A stretch of 64,000 bases of DNA from Capitulum mitella (lineage: Eukaryota > Arthropoda > Thecostraca > Pollicipedomorpha > Pollicipedidae). The first letter of the stretch is position 1. The number at the start of each line of letters is the position of its first letter. The stretch covers positions 19,200,997 to 19,264,996 of the forward strand of contig CP099843.1 in the NCBI GenBank assembly GCA_030062745.1. The letters are read 5' to 3'. The notes beneath the pieces are model-generated. The model saw nothing but the letters and a program-made list of their open reading frames with translations, searched no databases and was not told where the DNA came from. Position numbers and translations under genes: made by a program. Below are positions 58,540-64,000 of this stretch, piece by piece.

Positions 58540-60400
58540 GTAATGTCCGTGGTTCCCAGGATCCCCTGGGCCACGGGTGAGTCTGTGGCCCTCGGGTTAC
58601 TCGCCGTCGACTCCGTTTCTGAGCGGCCGGTGGCCTCGGCCAGCTCAGTCCTTATCCCGGGACGTTCGGCTACCGATCACTGCGGCCCGAACCTTTTTCG
58701 ACATGCCGGCCTACGTCCCGGTCTTAGAGTCGTCCATGGCTTCTTCGCCCAGGTCCGCGCGACGCTGTGGCGCCTCTTGTCACTCGCAGAGAAAGTTTTG
58801 TTTCAGACTGTGTGCGCCGCAGTAATCACGGTAGCTGGCTCCTACCCGGAATCGTGAGCGGAAATTTCTGTAGTCACTCACCGCCGATTGTTATCGAGAC
58901 ACTCCGTGTGAGGACGAGCGACGAGCCCACATGTCCCAGCCTCACTGTTCAAGTGCGCGTATCAGCGTACCGGACGCCGTCTTTACCGACAGTCGAACGA
59001 TGCCTGGTCCGAGTTGAGAGTGCCTGGTATAACGCGCCGCGCCCGGTGGAGGCGGCGGCCACCCCCTTCCACCCGAGGGGGTGCGCATACGGCGGGTCCG
59101 ACGGGGTTGTTTATACGTCCCTGTCAGTGCCCACGTCCGCTCTGAGACGGAGGCGCATCAGCCGATTTCCTTTCGTCGGCGCGTCGCGGCGACCTGACTG
59201 GTGCCGCATCCCTTCTAATGGTGTCAGGGCAGCCGCGTGCCGTCAGCGATCCGAGGCGGCGTGGCCCAGAGCAGACCGTGTCTGAAATCGGCCAGACGTT
59301 TACCGACAGCAGGCAGCAACCCTGACAGTCGCACTCCAGCGCCCGTTCGACCGCTGATTTAAGTTAAGACCGGACTACACGTGTCCTCAGCGCACGAGTC
59401 CTGAACCCGTCGAACTAAGCAGACAGCCGACCCCACATTGCCGGTGGCGACCGGGACGGTGGCAGGTCTCACCCATGCGTTATGCATACGCTGCCGTTCG
59501 GCGAACGGCGCATGGTACGGCGCCCTTGGCGCCCTTGGCCAGCCACGTTAAGCACGTATACAAATTGGGATACAAAGACGTCATTCGTCACACCGCGACG
59601 CCCAAGCAACGTCAAGCGGGGAAGTGTCTGGTGAACTTTCCGCACTCGCTCGACGTCGGCTGCCATAAGGACCCGCCGTGATTTTAGTAAGTTGTTTTTC
59701 GCGTCCTGCCGTCGCCGTTGACGTGATCCCGGTACGTTGGCCGGCGGGCGTCGGTGCCCGTCCGGCGTGGCGGGCCCGAAACGGGACCGCTAAGGCGCGT
59801 CGTTCTTCTCGCGGTTGTCCTTTACGAAAAAAGCCACGGCTCGGCGGGCGGCAAGCCGTGCCCTGGCTCTTGGCCAGGCGAATTCGTAGCCCGATCGACA
59901 GTGGTGAACTTCAGCCACGTCATGCCCCCGTCACGCCCGTCTCTGTCGGTATGAAAATGTCAACGACAAGCCGGTTTATTTTCCGGCAGAGTCCCAGTCG
60001 GAATTCGGCTCCTTTGGCTGCCGAAGCAGGTGGAGGTCCCGCTCCAGCGGCTCCATCATAAACTGATCGGCGCGGAGGACGCGCCGGGCATGGTACGGCC
60101 GCTCGCACTGCGGACAGCTACACAGAGCCGGCCGGTCATCCTCGTCCATCCCGTCGGATCCGAGGAATCCGACGAGGACTCCGATGAGTCCTGACGGACG
60201 GGTACAGGGTGCCGTCGGACGGGCCTCTCGGGAAGTTCGGTCCCCGTGGCGGTCGGCTGCCGCCGTTTCATCCGCCACAGATCGATCGCAGGAACGGAAA
60301 GCAAGGTGAGTCCAGTGCGCCGCCCCTCGCAGTCCGCAGCCTGGTTCTGCACTTAGACATGGCCATGGACACAGACATGTATCTGGGCGATCCACAATGC
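58540..60400. promoter_or_regulatory. Long CpG-rich region with ambiguous open frames
   Basis: Nearly 1.9 kb with many CpG dinucleotides, open on both strands. On the minus strand at about 60350-59976 two overlapping frames look coding-like: one carries VRQDSSESSSDSSDPTG and the other DGMDEDDRPALCSCPQCER, RRVLRADQFMMEPLERDL and a stop at 59976. A shift between them would be needed for one product, so this may be a pseudogene or an exon pair I cannot resolve. A plus-strand donor-like GCAAGGTGAGT lies at about 60301. No family recognised. Confidence 0.35.
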
Positions 60401-60461
60401 ACTTGTGGCTATTACAGCCAATCACCGAGGTAATACAACGGCGGGATCAGTGGGCAGCGAT

Positions 60462-61462
60462 GTCAAGCAAAACTCACGGATAAATTAATACATGAGTAGA
60501 AGACACTGTCAGGTCCCGTCACTGATGGCGGACACACATCAAATGACGCTGCAGTGCGCGCTCGTAAGGCAGCACGGACAGTCCATGAAAGCCAGGTGGT
60601 AGGGCGTTGTGTTGGACAGCAGCAGCTCGCGAAAAAAAACCGCGCTTTCCCTTCTCGTTGTTGCACCAAGCGACATGCAGATCACCGTCCTGCATGGTGT
60701 TCCACTGATGAGTCTCATACACTCTACGGAACTGACAGCCAGAGTCCTCGGGTTTGCCCTGCAGGCAGATCTTGTGCAACAGCATGAGGGTGTGCAAACT
60801 CAACAAGCCGTGCGCAGACAAAAGGCGGAGCTTCTGAAGCAGGTCCGGCCCGTGATCGATTTTTTTGCGACCGAAAATAAATTCAGCTGCGTGATTCATT
60901 ATGCACCTTTTTTGGTCAAGACAGGCTACTTTTGATTCAATTGCCGTACGCAGAGATGCAATATCGGACTTGTGTCAGAACCAAGGCGTTCACCAGCGTC
61001 ACGATGACCGGGCAGATGGTGCTTTAGCTTGAGAGTGGGATCAAAAAGCAATCCTAGGTTTTAGCTTCCATACAGGGGACGGTGATCACAAAATCTGACT
61101 GTGAAGTTGGGGATGTCACGCATATTTTGGGCACAATCTAGCAACATCAGCTTTGTTTTGTCGGCATTGACTTCACACCCGTTGGATCTGAATCAAATAT
61201 GAAGTGATGCCAGGACGTGCTCCAATCGAGCGATGGTGTTTTTGAATTGATATTTGGGACAACTATCCAAAAGCTGGGTATAATCCGCGTACCGGATCAC
61301 CACTGCGTCCTCCGCGAACAAGCTGAGATCGTTCGCGAACACACCAGAGCAGGAGGCCCAGCGCGGATCCCTGGAAGGTGAAACGCGTATCTCCTGGAAG
61401 ACTGTCCCTAGTCCCGTCTTCTCTGGGCTTCTGCCTGCTCCCCTCTTGCTGGTTTCCGCCAT
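60462..61462 (-). mobile_element. LINE fragment: reverse transcriptase C-terminal half and 3' end
   Basis: From about 61390 the minus strand gives QGSALGLLL in one frame, then VFANDLSLFAEDAVVIRYAD in another: the LINE RT motifs QGS-LGPLL and the catalytic YADD, here YADY. It continues with RLEHVLASLHI and, after further frame changes, reaches 60899-60519 with LLQKLRLLSAHGLLSLHTL, NALPPGFHGLS and a stop at 60519, the usual non-LTR RT thumb and tail. At least two frameshifts and one altered catalytic Asp make it dead. The 5' part is missing, as is usual for LINEs. Jockey- or CR1-like clade is likely but unproven. Confidence 0.85.
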
Positions 61463-61802
61463 CTTCTTGGTTCTTTTGCTTCTCCGTTGCTCTTCAGTCG
61501 TCCGTTTTCTCCCTTTCGGAATCTGTCCCGCCTCATGCCGCGGCCTCCGGCTAATAGGTGCCTCATTTTTTCTTCTCCAGTGTCCGTCTTATTCTAGTTC
61601 CTTTTTTCAGTTCTTCAGTGTCCTCATAGATTCCCAGCAGGTAATGATCCTGTCCGGCGGTTTTCGACGCACCACGCCGCGAGTTTCCGCCGAGATGTGA
61701 GGATTGAGGCTCTTTGCAGGGCCACCTCTACAGGCCCGCATGGTGTTGGTGATGGTGACAGGCATGCCTCCTCTACAGGCCGACGAATGGCTCCTTAGGA
61801 GA
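61463..61802. other. Unassigned, with minisatellite-like remnants
   Basis: The segment at 61720-61790 has CTCTACAGGCC twice, resembling units of the minisatellites at 38.8 and 42.1 kb. Otherwise anonymous pyrimidine-rich DNA. Confidence 0.4.
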
Positions 61803-62780
61803 TTAACCCGCCCCCGACTGGGGGAGGGCGATTGACCGCGTCCCCTGAGGTTTTCCGAGATTACGAGAGAACGAACGAACGCAGCGCCACGAAAGTTTGC
61901 GTATCTTTTGCTTGGTTATTTTTCCAACTTGACGCAAGTTTTTGCCCTCAGGTCAAGTGAGGTGTCTGATCTAGGTCAGGTCAAGTGGACCTAACTCCAA
62001 ACAAGTTCAGCGCCCCGTAACTTTTTCGCAAAACATATCACAACAAAACTTTCAGGGGTTAGATTTCAATAAATGCAATAAATCTGCCATCTCGGATTTT
62101 TCGGAAATGTCCGGGCCACTGATCTAAGGTCAAGCCCGTGTTCAGCGCGTTTTTTTCGAAAACTAATAGCAAGAAGTTTGAAAAGTTTCAAAGAATTGCA
62201 GATTTTGAAAATACAGAGGCTTTCGCGAACAAAGCTCCATCAGTTGTGTAGACTGATAACTACACATTTTTCAACATTTTAGCACGGAAAACCATCGCAA
62301 AAACCACTAGGATCAAGAAATAACACTTGGAAAGACATGTTTCGCGGAAATAAAACAACGCTAAAATTGGTTCCAGTTAATTTCATACCACGTTCGTCTG
62401 CGGCGCCCGCCGTGCAGCGTTGCGGAGATTGTCGTGCCTTTAACTCTACATTTCCGAGTATATATTACATAAATCAGAGAAATTAGACGTGTATCGGCAT
62501 CTGCGGACTTTTACCTATCCGCTGGTGCCTATGTCTACACTTTATTAATCACAGCGCTTGAGATCCAGGCAGTTTCTCGGTCTCATGCAGGCGGCTATGA
62601 GAAAACACATATAGGACGTAAATAGCTTACATATTATCCAAAACTAAAGTGAGATCAGTTTCGAGGTCTACTCGTCACGAACTTTCCTTATCGTGCGACC
62701 AACCATTTCGGAGTTAGCGAGGGGCAGCCAACCCCCCAGTCGGGCGTGCAAGTCTCCGGCCGACAGTCGGGCGCAATTAA
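61803..62780 (+). mobile_element. Family A TTAA-flanked non-autonomous transposon, internally deleted copy
   Basis: TTAA at 61803-61806 and 62777-62780 bounds 978 bp, about 200-280 bp shorter than the other complete copies. The missing part lies after the segment ending near 62160. Left end TTAACCCGCCCCCGACTG; right end worn. Contains AGGTCAGGTCAAGTGGACC at about 61973. Confidence 0.75.
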
Positions 62781-62971
62781 CAGACAAGGGTGTCGTTTTG
62801 TGCAAGTAATTACAAGGGGAGTGGGTGGGGAAAAACAATGAGGGTTTGACAGCCTACCCTTCGCTCAAATGTAACTTTCTTAGGCGATTTAGCCCTCTTT
62901 ATTTTGTCGGATGGCATTTTTTACCTTTATTTGTTGGTTATCATTTACCAAATAATAAACTGTTTCTCCTT

Positions 62972-64000
62972 TTAACCCAATTCCGGTTTGGGGGGCGGGG
63001 CTTCGGAAACCAATCTCGTTTTTTGACTGCCATTTTCAGGGTTTCTGAAGCAGCTTCACGAAACTTGGTGCATTTTCCTGTCTATTCTTCTTACTTATTG
63101 TACCAAAACTGCACGGTTTCATACTACTCACGGGCGAAGCCAGGCCGCGTTTTGGGATGCACTGCAGCGGCCGTTTTTAGCTCCGTTGAAGGCAAAAGAA
63201 ATGTTACTGCCAAAAGTAGCTAGTTTAAGGTACAACTTGATACGAGTGTACGGGTAAGTAACCAGGCAAGCAAACAAAATCATTTTGTTAATTTTAGGCC
63301 GGTTAAAATGATGAGGTAAAGGTCGAAAGAAAAAAACTGTCCTTACGTTAATAATTTTGGCTCTAATTTTCCAAATGCAAAACCCAGAAGACTTATGACT
63401 CAAGACTGCACTTTACTTATGTACAAAGTTTCAGGTTGACACCAGGTTGGATCAAAGAGCTGTGACCTGAAATGTAACAGCGCGTACCTTACATCGTGAC
63501 CACCATAAATTGGAATTCTAGTAAATGACGAAACATTTTCGAAGAATTTGAAATGCACCTAAGGTCATTCTGTGACTGAGGCAACTGAAGGTCATTTAAG
63601 GTCAAAGAATTCGACCTGATGAACACGTTACCATGGCACTTCCCCTTTTTTCATGTCCCACACGCCGCCTCTGCTAGCATTATGCAAAGTAATATGACTT
63701 GTATTTTTCAGTGTAACATCACTAGTACAGACTTTTTTTAATGGTTCTCCCCTTTTCGAAACCCTGTGAACCTCTATGAAGTTCCTCGGAATTCCAAACA
63801 TAGGGATCATTGGTAAAACTCCCATTCATAAACCCGATTTACGCAAATTGCATCAAATCGGTCCATAACCAGCAGAATTATAACAAATCCAAAAATGTCC
63901 TCCATTTCAAATTTTCTCGCCCCGGTATCCACCCCTTTCAAGATTCTGAAAACCTTTTAATGAACATGTAGTTGACGTCATGGTGAATCGATTACAGTCT
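62972..64000 (+). mobile_element. Family B TTAA-flanked non-autonomous transposon, cut by the window end
   Basis: Begins TTAACCCAATTCCGG with a G-run and follows the forward order of 40495 (AGCAGCTTCACGAAACTTGG, GGTCATTTAAGGTCAAAG, and CCCTGTGAACCTC-type blocks). The right end is outside the window. The second AGGTCA of the tandem pair is worn here. Confidence 0.75.

Noticed and set aside
60519-60899. Minus-strand frame first read as a Fic-domain-like protein
   Set aside because: The upstream sequence contains LINE RT motifs and the downstream part matches the usual non-LTR RT C-terminal tail, so it is LINE sequence.

Overview
The window is repeat-dense DNA from an animal nuclear genome, most likely an invertebrate and plausibly an arthropod. 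The evidence is decayed DNA transposons of several superfamilies, a LINE fragment, a Ty3/Gypsy fossil, many non-autonomous copies with target-site duplications, short GT-AG exons, and CpG-rich islands in AT-richer DNA. There is no bacterial-style gene packing, rRNA, tRNA or CRISPR array. The species cannot be named from the sequence. Layout: 1-3.3 kb is the internal region of a broken Ty3/Gypsy retrotransposon on the minus strand, cut by the window edge. 4.86-8.79 kb is an old hAT transposon with a decayed BED-finger transposase; a 0.9 kb relative with an 8-bp target duplication lies at 54.0-54.9 kb. Two families of about 1.2 kb with TTAA at both ends and no transposase are scattered through the window: family A (3.3, 10.2, 19.1, 51.1 and 61.8 kb) and family B (34.8, 40.5, 51.9 and 63.0 kb, plus fragments). 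They look like piggyBac-type non-autonomous elements. Many short G-rich elements end in sequences like CAGGGGCGTAGCCAGG, and two of them (37.4-40.5 and 41.9-43.1 kb) contain GC-rich minisatellite arrays. A LINE reverse-transcriptase C-terminus lies at 60.5-61.5 kb. Host genes are sparse and were found by reading splice sites. The best is a two-exon minus-strand gene (48471 to 46148). It has a TATA box and initiator at correct spacing, a signal-peptide exon of exactly 20 codons, and a phase-matched second exon of 129 codons encoding an acidic Ser/Gly/Glu block, an Arg/Ala-rich basic helix and a Gly-Gly-Lys-Ser tail. It looks like an undescribed secreted block-copolymer-like protein. A second minus-strand gene starts in a CpG-rich promoter at about 32.3 kb with a two-codon first exon (Met-Gln) spliced in phase to a signal-peptide exon at 31429-31525; its remaining exons are uncertain. 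Weaker exon candidates lie at 27.4, 55.9 and 56.6 kb, and another CpG-rich stretch at 58.5-60.4 kb. The genes do not form an evident pathway. Their common theme is secretion, in a landscape shaped by DNA transposons.
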